Of a DNA stretch of 64,000 bases, positions 17,653 through 25,905 are shown piece by piece (within the stretch, counting starts at the first letter, position 1; each line of letters opens with the position of its first letter). Made by a program: the position numbers and the translations under genes. Source of the DNA: Prevotella aff. ruminicola Tc2-24 (GTDB lineage: Bacteria; Bacteroidota; Bacteroidia; Bacteroidales; Bacteroidaceae); assembly GCF_900110895.1 (NCBI RefSeq), contig NZ_FOIQ01000001.1:588472-652471 (forward strand), read 5' to 3'. The notes below the pieces were generated by a model. That model was not told where the DNA came from. It searched no databases and was given only the letters and a program-made list of their open reading frames with translations.

Positions 17653-18275
17653 AAAAGGAATACACACGTGAGCAGATTGTGACGGTGGCCAAAGGAGTCT
17701 TCCTCAAGAAGGGCTTTGCCAAGACATCCATGCGCGACATCGCCAAGGGCTGTGGCATTGGCGTAAGTAACATATACAACTACTTCAACAGCAAGGACGA
17801 GTTGTTCAGACATATCGTGACGCCACTCACGACGGAGATGGAAAGGATGATGCACGACCATCACAACGTGAAGGACCATGAGCAGTTTCTGCAATATACC
17901 CGTGATGAGAACGACGAGATGATGATGAATCACGTGCAGGAATACCTGAGTCTGATCAACAATCATCGCGACGAACTGAAACTGATCCTGTACAAGTCAC
18001 AGGGGTCAACACTCGAGACCTATATTGATGTATATACTGAGGCATGTACGAAAGAGGTGTTGAAGTTTATGAAAGCGTTTAAGCACAGTTATCCGGATTT
18101 CCGTGTAGACCTCAGTCCGTTCACCTATCACGTACATATGGTATGGATGTTTAATTTCATCTCGGAGGTCATCAAGCACGACCTGAAGCCCCGGGAGATG
18201 AAAAAAGCCATTGAGGACTACATACAGTTTGAATTCTCAGGATGGAGAGCAATCATGAACCCAAATAACATATAA
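17643..18275 (+). CDS. TetR-family transcriptional regulator
   Basis: 210 aa. The N-terminal helix-turn-helix (TSMRDIAKGCGIGVSNIYNY, residues 28-47, then FNSKDELF) is the standard TetR DNA-binding domain; the C-terminal two-thirds is an all-helical ligand and dimer domain. The ATG at 17643 is chosen over an upstream TTG at 17619 because MQIKKEYTREQI gives the normal distance to the HTH. It is 4 bp from the exporter gene and so most likely controls its own operon. The palindrome at 17452-17468 is the best operator candidate, and a second copy lies in front of the flavodoxin operon. Confidence 0.9.
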   Translation: MQIKKEYTREQIVTVAKGVFLKKGFAKTSMRDIAKGCGIGVSNIYNYFNSKDELFRHIVTPLTTEMERMMHDHHNVKDHEQFLQYTRDENDEMMMNHVQEYLSLINNHRDELKLILYKSQGSTLETYIDVYTEACTKEVLKFMKAFKHSYPDFRVDLSPFTYHVHMVWMFNFISEVIKHDLKPREMKKAIEDYIQFEFSGWRAIMNPNNI

Positions 18276-18279
18276 GACA

Positions 18280-20634
18280 ATGAAAATTGAAAAGATCAAT
18301 GAACTGTTCGGCAGGTTTGCCGAACGACTGCTGAAGATGCGCTGGATGACATTAGGCATCTTCGCGCTGGTGATAGTCCTGTCGGTCATAGGCATGAAAC
18401 GTATGGTGAAGGAGACCTCGTTCGACGACTACTTCATCGAGGATGATCCCATGCTGGTGAAGACAGAGGAGTTTAAGTCACACTTCGGCAATGACTACTA
18501 CGTCGGTGTGCTGACACAGTGCGACAACCATTTCACAAAAGAGAACCTGTCGACACTACGTGCCCTGTCCAACGAACTGCTCGACAGTCTGTCGTATGCC
18601 GACAAGGTGACCTCACTGACCGACATCGAGTTTATGGTAGGCAGCGATGACGGTATGACCATCGAGCAGATTGTGCCCGACGACATTCCCGACGACGGTA
18701 CGCCCGCCATGGATAGCATCAAGGCCAGAGCCTACAGCAAACCCCACGTAGCCAAGAAACTGATATCAAAGGAAGGCGACCTGTCGTGGATCATGGTGAA
18801 GCTGCGCGCCTTCCCGAAAGACAGTGTATGGAAGAAACAGGGTAACGTGTCACCGGATATCATCACCGGTCAGGAGGTGGAGCGTATCATCAAGAAGCCA
18901 GAATATGCCTCACTGAGCCCCAAAGGAACAGGCATGCCGTATGTCACCAACTGTAAGACAGAGTATATCGGTAAGGAGATGGGAAGGCTGATGATGATCG
19001 CCACTCTGATCTGTATCGTGGTGATGCTCTGTATGACCCGTTCACTAAGGGGCATCCTGGCACCAATCATCTCCGTGATTGGCGGTCTGTTCATCACCTA
19101 TGGCATCGCAGGCTATACACAGATGTATGTCGACTCGACGGTGCTGATGATTCCCACTATCCTGTCGTTTGCAGTGGCCATCGCCTACAACATCCATATC
19201 TTCTCGTATTTCAGAGGACGGATGCGTATCCACGGAGAGCGTAAGAAAGCCATCATAGAGACCCTGAAAGAGATCGGCTGGTCTGTGTTCTTCTGTGGCT
19301 TCACCACCCTGGTATCACTGCTGTCGTTCCTCGTCATCCCCATCCGTCCGATGCAGTGTGTTGGTGTGATCAGTTCGATGAGTGTACTGTTCGTATTGCT
19401 CACCTCACTCATCATCTCGCCCGTGCTGCTGTCGTTCGGTAAGAACAAACGACCTATAGAGGGCTTCACCGAGGAGAGCGATACTCGATGGACCAAGGTC
19501 ATGGTGGATCTGAGCAACGTCGTCATGAGGAATCCCCGTAAGATCGGTCTCTCGTTCCTCGTCGTCTGCATCCTGCTCTGCATCGGTCTGTGGAAGATTG
19601 AGGCAGCCTTCGATATCGAGCGGACCATGGGTGAGGATGTGCCATACGTGAAAGAGGTGATGGACGTGGGTCGTTCGGAGCTGGGATCGCTCTACTCGTA
19701 TGACCTGATCGTGGAGCTGTCCGATGACGACATGGCCAAAGAGCCCAAGAACCTGAAGCTGCTGGACCAGCTGCAACAGAAAGTGGCAGGCTATAAGTTG
19801 ACCAAACGCACCACCTCGATCCTCGACATCCTGAAAGACTTGAACCAGACCCTGAACGACGGTGACAGCGCTTACTACCGTATCCCCGACACGGAAGAGG
19901 AAGTGGCACAAGAGATTCTGCTCTATGAGAATGCCGGTGGTACGGAGTCGGAATACTGGGTGGACTATGACTATCGTCGCTTGCGCCTGATGGTAGAGAT
20001 CTCCGATTTCAACTCGGCTCAGGTGGAGCGCGAGATAGCAACGATCCAGGCAGACGCCGAAGCGCTGTTCCCCGGTGCCAAGATCACCGTGGTGGGTAAT
20101 ATCCCGCAGTATGTCACGATGATGCAGTATCTGGTGAGAGGACAGATGTTGTCGTTTATCATCTCGATCCTGATCATCGGTATCATCCTGATGATTGCCT
20201 TCCAGAGCATCCGTGTGGGTCTCATCGGACTGATACCGAACATGATGCCAGCCGTGTTTGTAGGCGGCTATATGGGTTGGATGGGTATCCCCCTCGACAT
20301 GATGACGGCTACGCTACTGCCGATGATGCTAGGTATGGCTGTCGATGACACCATCCACTTCATCAACCACTCAAAACTGGAATACGATCGTACCAGTCAC
20401 TACAAAAGTGCTATCCAAAGGACCTTCCGTGTGGTAGGTGTGGCTATCGTCATCACCTCAATCATCACCTCGGCCGTGTTCGCCAGTTTCTGCACCTCGG
20501 CCTGTACCATGTGTATCAACTTCGGACTGACGGCTATCATCGGTATCATGTCGGCCCTCGCTGCCGACCTCCTGGTAACCCCGATCCTGGTCAGCAAGTG
20601 TAAGGTGTTTGGAAAGGAGAAAGTTAAGAATTAA
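18280..20634 (+). CDS. RND-superfamily exporter (MMPL/HpnN-like)
   Basis: 784 aa inner-membrane protein with the internal duplication of the RND fold: TM1 at about 22-42, a periplasmic loop to about 225, five further helices, then the pattern repeats (TM7 near 427, loop, five helices). The conserved acidic motif LGMAVDDTIHFINH is in the second helix bundle, where proton-coupling residues sit. The length is typical of single-component MMPL/HpnN-type lipid or hydrophobe exporters rather than AcrB-type pumps (about 1040 aa). It is followed by a LolA-like periplasmic protein and an outer-membrane protein, suggesting a trans-envelope lipid route. The stop codon is embedded in a TTAAGAA repeat. Confidence 0.88.
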   Translation: MKIEKINELFGRFAERLLKMRWMTLGIFALVIVLSVIGMKRMVKETSFDDYFIEDDPMLVKTEEFKSHFGNDYYVGVLTQCDNHFTKENLSTLRALSNELLDSLSYADKVTSLTDIEFMVGSDDGMTIEQIVPDDIPDDGTPAMDSIKARAYSKPHVAKKLISKEGDLSWIMVKLRAFPKDSVWKKQGNVSPDIITGQEVERIIKKPEYASLSPKGTGMPYVTNCKTEYIGKEMGRLMMIATLICIVVMLCMTRSLRGILAPIISVIGGLFITYGIAGYTQMYVDSTVLMIPTILSFAVAIAYNIHIFSYFRGRMRIHGERKKAIIETLKEIGWSVFFCGFTTLVSLLSFLVIPIRPMQCVGVISSMSVLFVLLTSLIISPVLLSFGKNKRPIEGFTEESDTRWTKVMVDLSNVVMRNPRKIGLSFLVVCILLCIGLWKIEAAFDIERTMGEDVPYVKEVMDVGRSELGSLYSYDLIVELSDDDMAKEPKNLKLLDQLQQKVAGYKLTKRTTSILDILKDLNQTLNDGDSAYYRIPDTEEEVAQEILLYENAGGTESEYWVDYDYRRLRLMVEISDFNSAQVEREIATIQADAEALFPGAKITVVGNIPQYVTMMQYLVRGQMLSFIISILIIGIILMIAFQSIRVGLIGLIPNMMPAVFVGGYMGWMGIPLDMMTATLLPMMLGMAVDDTIHFINHSKLEYDRTSHYKSAIQRTFRVVGVAIVITSIITSAVFASFCTSACTMCINFGLTAIIGIMSALAADLLVTPILVSKCKVFGKEKVKN

Positions 20635-20643
20635 GAATTAAGA
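20624..20643. repeat. TTAAGAA short tandem repeat over the exporter stop codon
   Basis: Two perfect TTAAGAA units and a third, altered one (TTAAGAT) cover 20624-20644 and include the TAA stop of the RND gene. Small AT-rich tandem repeats like this are common in this group; one unit lost or gained would alter the protein end by only a few residues. Confidence 0.6.
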
Positions 20644-20657
20644 TCACTGAATAGATT

Positions 20658-21434
20658 ATGAAAAAGATTGTATTAGTTTTGGCCGCTTGTATGATGGCGG
20701 CGGGTGAGATGGGGGCTCAGCAACTGACGGGGCGTGACATCATACAGAAAGTAAAAGACCGTCCTGACGGTAACACCCGCTATGGCGAGATGGAACTGAC
20801 ACTGAAGAAGAAGAACGGTACGACCCGACAGCGCAAGATCACCTCGTGGGCGATGGATGAGGGTAAGGACACCAAGAAGATGATGTTCTTCACCTATCCA
20901 GGCGACGTGAAGGGAACAGGTTTCCTGACCTGGGACTACGACCAGATCGGTAAGGAAGATGCGAAATGGCTCTATCTGCCTGCCATGAAGAAGACACGAC
21001 GCATCAGCGGTTCCTCGTCGAAGACCGACTATTTCATGGGTACCGACTTCACTTATGATGATATGGGCTCACGGCATGTCGATGAAGACAAGCATAAACT
21101 GCTCCGTGAGGAAGTGAAGAACGGGCACAAGTGCTGGGTGGTCGAGTCGGTACCCGTCGACAAGCACGAGATATACAGTCGGAAGGTGTCATGGATCAGA
21201 CAGGACTGTCTGACAGCCGCCTATGTGGAGTACTACGACAAGCTGAACAAGCTGCATCGCGTATTGACCATATCAGACGTTAAGAAGGTACAGGGCTTCT
21301 GGACCATCCACAAGATGGAGATGAAGAACGTGCAGACCGAACACAGTACCGTGATCCTGGTGAAGAACCCTAAGTATGACATCTCCATCGACAAGGCCCT
21401 CTTCACCGTCGCCAAACTGGAAAAAGGCTTATGA
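20658..21434 (+). CDS. Outer membrane lipoprotein-sorting protein (LolA-like)
   Basis: 258 aa. Signal peptide ends about residue 21 (AGEMGAQ). The domain that follows ([43 protein letters not shown] in two parts, [18 protein letters not shown]) is the LolA-like fold (PF17131 type) usually found beside MMPL/RND exporters. Such proteins have a half-barrel with a hydrophobic groove and are thought to ferry lipids across the periplasm. It overlaps the next gene by 4 bp (ATGA). It is not the general LolA, which works with LolCDE. Confidence 0.85.
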   Translation: MKKIVLVLAACMMAAGEMGAQQLTGRDIIQKVKDRPDGNTRYGEMELTLKKKNGTTRQRKITSWAMDEGKDTKKMMFFTYPGDVKGTGFLTWDYDQIGKEDAKWLYLPAMKKTRRISGSSSKTDYFMGTDFTYDDMGSRHVDEDKHKLLREEVKNGHKCWVVESVPVDKHEIYSRKVSWIRQDCLTAAYVEYYDKLNKLHRVLTISDVKKVQGFWTIHKMEMKNVQTEHSTVILVKNPKYDISIDKALFTVAKLEKGL

Positions 21435-22597
21435 GATCTGTAATCATCATGGCGCTCCTATGGTGCGCACTTCCTCGTCCTGCCCTTGCGCAGGACGAGG
21501 ATTCCCTGCGTGTCGGTGTGAAGGGGTTTGTCGATACCTATCACGCCTTGCGTACAGAACGACCTAACGACTGGATGTCGTCAAGAACCCGGGTGCGTGG
21601 CGAGGTGTCTCTGGAGAAAGGACCTGCGGGAGCCTTCGTCTCGGCCAACCTGGTGCACAACGCCATCCTGAAAGACCGGACAGGTCTGCAGGTGCGTGAG
21701 GCCTACGCCTACTACTCCGACGACAACTGGGACCTGCGCGCCGGCAGACAGATCATTGCCTGGGGCGTGGCCGACGGTCTGCGATTGACGGATGTGATAT
21801 CGCCCATGGACTATACGGAGTTCCTGGCACAGGACTACGACGATATCCGCATTCCCGTGGGCGGTCTGCGACTGCGCTACTCGCGTGAGAAATGGAGTGT
21901 CGAGGCGGTAGCCATACCAGTCAGCGCCTTCTTCGAGCTCCCGACCGATGGAGAGAACCCGTGGTCCATCGGACCTGTTCCCATCCAGGCAGAACCCCGT
22001 CATAAGCTATGTAATATGGAATATGGTGCCCGTCTGTCGTTCTTCAACAGCGGCATCGATATCTCATTGTCGGCCCTCCATACCTGGAACAAGATGCCGG
22101 TCGTCTGCAATGGTGTCGGCGAATACCGGCGGATGACCATGCTGGGAGCCGACCTGTCGGTGCCTGTGGGGAAGTTCGTCGTCAGAGGTGAGGTGGCCGA
22201 GTATCTGGACGAGGCCCAGACGGCCATGGACGTCGAGGAGATGCCAAGAGCAGCCTCTACGAATGCACTCCTGGGCATCGACTGGTATGCCGGCAACGAC
22301 TGGTCGCTCTCAGCCCAATATGCCCACAAATATGTGGCATGGGGAGATCACCGCCATACGGGACTGGCTACCCTTCGCATCTCCAAGGAACTGCTTCACA
22401 ACACACTGGCGCTCCAGAGCTTTGCCTATATCGACGTGACCAACGGCGGCATCTATAACCGTCTGAGTGCCGACTATGCGATGAACGACCAGTTGCACGC
22501 CATCATGGGCTACGACCTGTTCCAGGCCGACCGCGGCATGTTCACCGTCTACGACAAGAACTCGGAGGTATTCCTTAAATTAAAATACAGTTTCTAG
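21431..22597 (+). CDS. Outer-membrane protein of the RND operon (DUF1302-like)
   Basis: 388 aa. Signal peptide ends near PALAQ. The mature part starts [16 protein letters not shown] and has paired strands with motifs such as [20 protein letters not shown], similar to the barrels paired with MMPL exporters and LolA-like proteins in other phyla (DUF1302 in Pseudomonas); the chain ends VFLKLKYSF with terminal Phe. It is the last gene of the tetR operon; a hairpin follows 20 bp later. The most likely role is the outer-membrane end of the export route. Confidence 0.7.
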   Translation: MRSVIIMALLWCALPRPALAQDEDSLRVGVKGFVDTYHALRTERPNDWMSSRTRVRGEVSLEKGPAGAFVSANLVHNAILKDRTGLQVREAYAYYSDDNWDLRAGRQIIAWGVADGLRLTDVISPMDYTEFLAQDYDDIRIPVGGLRLRYSREKWSVEAVAIPVSAFFELPTDGENPWSIGPVPIQAEPRHKLCNMEYGARLSFFNSGIDISLSALHTWNKMPVVCNGVGEYRRMTMLGADLSVPVGKFVVRGEVAEYLDEAQTAMDVEEMPRAASTNALLGIDWYAGNDWSLSAQYAHKYVAWGDHRHTGLATLRISKELLHNTLALQSFAYIDVTNGGIYNRLSADYAMNDQLHAIMGYDLFQADRGMFTVYDKNSEVFLKLKYSF

Positions 22598-22617
22598 ACA
22601 TTCTGGTTAGTAATGAT

Positions 22618-22658
22618 GTGCGCAATGCTCTAACCCTTCGGTGATAAGCATTGCGCAC
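22618..22658. terminator. Bidirectional terminator hairpin between convergent genes
   Basis: GTGCGCAATGCT (22618-22629) pairs perfectly with AGCATTGCGCAC (22647-22658), a 12-bp stem with a 17-nt loop. It separates the RND operon from the methyltransferase gene. The stem ends resemble those of the hairpin at 24481-24520 (GTGCGCAAT), but the loop differs. Confidence 0.65.
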
Positions 22659-22681
22659 TTGCATACCCCTATCATGAGGTC

Positions 22682-23374
22682 TTATCGTTTCCTGGCCCTG
22701 AGATACACCATGGCACCCTCCACATGGAAGTCGAGAATATCATAATAAGGCTCTAGTCGCTGACGCACATCACCAGCCGTATCGAAAGGCGGTGTAAACC
22801 ACCCCATACGCGTCATCACGGTCTTAGCGAGCCAGTCGGCAGATTTCCGCTCACCGGCCACATAGAAACAGGCAAGAAGTTCGCCGCCAACCCTTAGCGT
22901 ACGAAGGATCTCTGCGTATGCCTTCTCCTTATCGGGAAACACATGGAGCCCATTCATACAGAGTATGAGGTCGAACGCCTCATCCCCGAAAGGCAGTGCA
23001 CCGACATCACCCTGCATCGTCTTGATATGCGTGACGCCAGTGCCACGAAACCGGTATTCAGCCTGTTCCAGCATATCCAGACTATAGTCCACACAAGTGA
23101 TATCAGCCTGTCTCATCCTCCTGTACTTCTCCGTAGTGAACACTGCCGTTCCCACAGGTACATCGAGCATCCTGCCCGCGAAATCGTCAGGAATCCAACC
23201 CAGTACCCTGCGGGCGATCTCGTTGTCGTCTACCCCACCCCAGAGCAGTTTGAAATACAAACGACTCCACCACTTACCCTGTGTGATGGCATCGTCGTAG
23301 AAATGCCTGCTAAACCTATAAGCCTTCTGTACCGTTGTTTTGTTCTGCGGAGAACTCTTCATCTGATCTGTCAT
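22682..23374 (-). CDS. SAM-dependent methyltransferase, UbiE-like
   Basis: 230 aa class I methyltransferase. Motif I is RMLDVPVGTAVFT (68-80), the motif II-like acidic residue is in TCVDYSLDMLEQAE, and the post-motif region LILCMNGLHVFPDKEKAYAEILRTL is typical of the UbiE/COQ5 type. It is not UbiE proper, since the menaquinone-enzyme signatures are not clear. Substrate unknown. A promoter at 23402-23409 precedes it; the ATG at 23362 is an alternative start. Confidence 0.85.
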   Translation of the reverse strand: MTDQMKSSPQNKTTVQKAYRFSRHFYDDAITQGKWWSRLYFKLLWGGVDDNEIARRVLGWIPDDFAGRMLDVPVGTAVFTTEKYRRMRQADITCVDYSLDMLEQAEYRFRGTGVTHIKTMQGDVGALPFGDEAFDLILCMNGLHVFPDKEKAYAEILRTLRVGGELLACFYVAGERKSADWLAKTVMTRMGWFTPPFDTAGDVRQRLEPYYDILDFHVEGAMVYLRARKR

Positions 23375-23401
23375 CTTCTCTATTGTTTGTTAATCCGAGT
23401 G

Positions 23402-23409
23402 CAAAGGTA
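23402..23409 (-). promoter_or_regulatory. -7 box of the methyltransferase promoter
   Basis: TACCTTTG on the minus strand followed by CACTC; the leader would be about 25 nt. The -33 match (GTTGC) is weak. Confidence 0.5.
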
Positions 23410-23469
23410 TCACAAAGATCACGCAACCCGGTTGCATATATAGCCCTTCGTTCGTCATCTGAGAGACAA

Positions 23470-23499
23470 GAAAAAAGAGGCCGACCATCGCGGTCGGCC
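23470..23499 (-). terminator. Terminator of the DUF2023-flavodoxin operon
   Basis: On the minus strand GGCCGACC, loop GCGAT, GGTCGGCC, then TCTTTTTT (stem 23479-23486 with 23492-23499; T-run 23470-23476). Confidence 0.85.
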
Positions 23500-23547
23500 C
23501 CTATCAATACTAAACTAAACAAATACTTTATGAATTTATACCTATGA

Positions 23548-24042
23548 TTACAAGTCTGGAGTGATCGCGGCGACCCAAGCCTCGATACGAGCGTCGGTCT
23601 TATCGTCCTCGTTGATATCGTCGAGAGGCAGACCGATGAACTTTCCGTCGATGACGGCCTCAGAGTCATCGTAAGTATAGCCGTCGGTCTCAACGCTTCC
23701 GATGAAACGAGCACCGCTGGCCTTGATGCCATTATAAAGCTCGCCCATGCCACCGACGAAGGTGTCGCCATACGACTGACAGTCGCCACAGCCGAAGATA
23801 GCGATGGTCTTACCGTTAAGATCAGCCCCCTGCAGGGTCTTCAGACCGTCGTACCAGTCGTCCTGCAGCTCACCGGCACCCCATGTCGAAGTACCGAGAA
23901 TCAGATTCTGGTTGTTGCTGACGATATCAGCCGTCAGGTCCTGTACGTTAACGGCCTCACAGCCCAGTTTCGAGGCAATCTTCTCTGCGATGGCCTCACA
24001 GGTTCCTGTAGAGGAACCATAGATAACAATTGTTGCGTTCAT
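23548..24042 (-). CDS. Flavodoxin
   Basis: 164 aa long-chain flavodoxin, a soluble FMN electron carrier that replaces ferredoxin, often when iron is short. The FMN phosphate loop is YGSSTGTCEAIAEKI (residues 8-22); the isoalloxazine loops are TSTWGAGELQDDWYDGL and GCGDCQSYGDTFVGG. It is the second gene of an operon with DUF2023 (21-bp gap), which is the usual arrangement in Bacteroidota. The operon promoter is nearly the same as that of the tetR-RND operon, so both may answer to the same regulator. Confidence 0.95.
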   Translation of the reverse strand: MNATIVIYGSSTGTCEAIAEKIASKLGCEAVNVQDLTADIVSNNQNLILGTSTWGAGELQDDWYDGLKTLQGADLNGKTIAIFGCGDCQSYGDTFVGGMGELYNGIKASGARFIGSVETDGYTYDDSEAVIDGKFIGLPLDDINEDDKTDARIEAWVAAITPDL

Positions 24043-24063
24043 TTTAATGTTCTTATTGAATAA

Positions 24064-24435
24064 TTAATTCCTGTTGATGCACCTCTCTTTACATTTGCGC
24101 TGACAATAACGCTGACACTGAGCACAGATATCGTAGCCGAGCATCGCCCCAAGGATAAAGTCCTCCTCAGGTGTGAGCTGGTTCAGCGGACGAGTGACGA
24201 TGAGACGGATGGCCTCCAGACACTCACGGCGCCCGAAGTACACATTCAGGTTCTGCTGTCCGGCAGGCTGCAGCACGTAGGGAATGCCCTGACTCTCCAG
24301 CCGGTCGACCGCCAGTTGGCCGTATTTCTTGTTACAGGTAAACAGCACCATCTGTCGCACGCCCTTATGCAACTCATAGATATGATTCATCAGTACCTTT
24401 ATCTCAGTGGGAAACGTCGTTCTCTTTGTTGTCAT
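24064..24435 (-). CDS. DUF2023 protein, flavodoxin partner
   Basis: 123 aa. The core (LMNHIYELHKGVRQMVLFTC ... QGIPYVLQPAGQQNLNVYFG) matches the DUF2023 family, which is found beside flavodoxin genes. The C-terminus has five spaced cysteines (CAQCQRYCQRKCKERC, about 105-120) that could bind a metal or an iron-sulphur cluster; whether all DUF2023 proteins have this tail I cannot say. First gene of the operon, about 20 nt after the predicted RNA start. A regulatory or redox-partner role for the flavodoxin is likely but not established. Confidence 0.8.
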   Translation of the reverse strand: MTTKRTTFPTEIKVLMNHIYELHKGVRQMVLFTCNKKYGQLAVDRLESQGIPYVLQPAGQQNLNVYFGRRECLEAIRLIVTRPLNQLTPEEDFILGAMLGYDICAQCQRYCQRKCKERCINRN

Positions 24436-24457
24436 TATCAGTTCAATTTCTCGGGCA

Positions 24458-24490
24458 CAAAGGTACGAGGATTATACGAAGTGCGCAATA
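24458..24490 (-). promoter_or_regulatory. Promoter of the DUF2023-flavodoxin operon
   Basis: Minus strand TATTG (24486-24490), 20-bp spacer, TACCTTTG (24458-24465). The -33 element lies inside the arm of the hairpin at 24481-24520. Aligns without gaps over about 60 bp to the promoter at 17449-17508. Confidence 0.7.
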
Positions 24491-24520
24491 CCTAAAACAG
24501 AGTGTTTAAGTATTGCGCAC
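24481..24520. repeat. Composite hairpin with operator-like core, second copy
   Basis: GTGCGCAATAC (24481-24491) pairs with GTATTGCGCAC (24510-24520); inside is AAACA-GAG-TGTTT (24495-24507). On the minus strand it follows the stop codon of the upstream hydrolase gene and precedes the flavodoxin promoter, the same placement as the hairpin at 17437-17490. Its minus strand shares 22 contiguous bases with 17454-17475. Confidence 0.7.
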
Positions 24521-24560
24521 CACCGCCAACCTGCCGAAGCAGATTAATCATAAATAGGTA

Positions 24561-25370
24561 TTACAATTGCGAAATGACGGTTCCGCATCTGAAAGACAGT
24601 AGCTGTTCACCCATCACGCCTTTCATCACCTCATATACCATGTCACCTGTACAATGGCTGGTGTAGAACTGCGTTTCAGGATATCTTTCTGTCAGTCTTT
24701 GAGCCAGAGCTTTTATTTCTTCATCCCTCTCTTGTCCGTCAAGTAAGTGGAAACCACCGACAACGGTATGAACGGGCCAAGGACAGGCTGCCAGGATGTT
24801 CTCCAGACCGCTGTGAGCACAGCCTGTAAATAGCAGACCATCGACATACAGAGCCAACTCATGTCGGAAATCGTCGTGGATATAATCACCGTGGGCATCC
24901 TGCACATAGAGGTTTTTATTCCCCTTGGGCATCGGATGCATCTGAGGGATATGGGCAATCACATAGATGCCTTTAGCGATCTCGCAGGTCTGGTCAGTCA
25001 AGACGAGTCTGTCATCATCTATCTCCGGCCACTCCGTAGTAATGCTGTGCAGATTCCCCCGCTTGGAAAAGAATCTACCACTCATTGCATCGGGCGAGAC
25101 GATGACCTTGAACGCCGTTCGAGCCTGACGATTAGACTCTAAGAAGTACCGTAAGCCGCCTGCATGGTCACTATGTCCATGAGAAATGAAAACAGAGTCC
25201 ACATCGTTGAGATCTACGCCCAACAGCTCAGCATTCCGAATAAACACATCACTCGCTCCTGTGTCAAGCAGAATCTTGTGTTGCTCTGTTGCTAACAGGA
25301 TTGACAGTCCATGCTCCGTCTCAAGCGCAGGATTGCACGACCGGTTGTCTGATAAAACAGTCCACTGCAT
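24561..25370 (-). CDS. Metallo-beta-lactamase-fold hydrolase
   Basis: 269 aa cytoplasmic protein with the metal motif FISHGHSDHAGG (His64, His66, Asp68, His69) and later metal-site candidates FTGCAHSG and VGGFHL. The sequence resembles the branch annotated as 7,8-dihydropterin-6-yl-methyl-4-(beta-D-ribofuranosyl)aminobenzene-5'-phosphate synthase-like (archaeal MptE-like), not a beta-lactamase; the real substrate in Bacteroidota is unknown. The last 10 residues hold CGTVISQL. Last gene of a minus-strand run that includes the VOC gene. Confidence 0.82.
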   Translation of the reverse strand: MQWTVLSDNRSCNPALETEHGLSILLATEQHKILLDTGASDVFIRNAELLGVDLNDVDSVFISHGHSDHAGGLRYFLESNRQARTAFKVIVSPDAMSGRFFSKRGNLHSITTEWPEIDDDRLVLTDQTCEIAKGIYVIAHIPQMHPMPKGNKNLYVQDAHGDYIHDDFRHELALYVDGLLFTGCAHSGLENILAACPWPVHTVVGGFHLLDGQERDEEIKALAQRLTERYPETQFYTSHCTGDMVYEVMKGVMGEQLLSFRCGTVISQL

Positions 25371-25391
25371 ATGGTTATTTGCTCTTCAGTG

Positions 25392-25469
25392 TTAGGCTGG
25401 CGGTGGGCAATGGGGCGATGCCGTCACCACCGCGATGATCAGCATCATTGTCATCATGATCTTCTTCAT
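25392..25469 (-). CDS. Possible 25-aa exported peptide or truncated gene
   Basis: An ATG at 25469 opens a 25-codon frame (begins MKKIMMTMMLIIAVVTASPH) that looks like a signal peptide ending abruptly. It fills most of the 115-bp gap between two genes. Reading past the stop in another frame gives PLPTASLTLKSK, so it may be the 5' end of a gene lost by deletion or frameshift. Confidence 0.3.
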   Translation of the reverse strand: MKKIMMTMMLIIAVVTASPHCPPPA

Positions 25470-25485
25470 TTCTATCTATATGATG

Positions 25486-25872
25486 TTATATGGTTATCTC
25501 TATCTGAATACCCTCTGGACCGAGGATGCAACTCTCATAATACCCGTCGCCAGTGGTTCGCGGGCCACTAATAACCTGATAGCCGGCGTCGCGTAGCTCA
25601 ACGGTCTTGGCATCCACAGCCTCCTTACTGCCGACGGCAAACGAGACATGGATGAAACCGATATGAGACTTCGATGGGTCAGCATCGATCGTGTCAGGGC
25701 GCTGCATCAGCTCCAGCCGCGCTCCCCCGTTGGGGAAAGAAAGGATATACGTCCGAAGTCCTGTACGAGGATTGTGGTACTGCTCATTGCTTACCGCCTC
25801 GAAGTAATCGAGGAAGAACTGCCGCATCGCTTCAAGGTCGCGACAAAATAATGCCACATGCTCTATCTTCAT
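25486..25872 (-). CDS. VOC-family (glyoxalase-like) protein
   Basis: 128 aa, one vicinal-oxygen-chelate domain pair: KIEHVALFCRDLEAMRQFFLDYF at the start (metal His in EHVAL), GARLELMQ (Glu ligand region), SHIGFIHVSFAVGS (second His) and GIQIEITI at the end. Close to the lactoylglutathione lyase/bleomycin-resistance superfamily, without enough detail to name a reaction. The ATG at 25872 is used; an upstream TTG at 25878 adds two residues only. Confidence 0.8.
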   Translation of the reverse strand: MKIEHVALFCRDLEAMRQFFLDYFEAVSNEQYHNPRTGLRTYILSFPNGGARLELMQRPDTIDADPSKSHIGFIHVSFAVGSKEAVDAKTVELRDAGYQVISGPRTTGDGYYESCILGPEGIQIEITI

Positions 25873-25905
25873 ACTCAACTATCTCATGCTCTTTGGGGCT
25901 TTCGC

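Noticed and set aside
20624..20644. TTAAGAA repeat as a regulatory site.
   Set aside because: It lies over a stop codon and in a 23-bp intra-operon gap; more likely simple-sequence drift.
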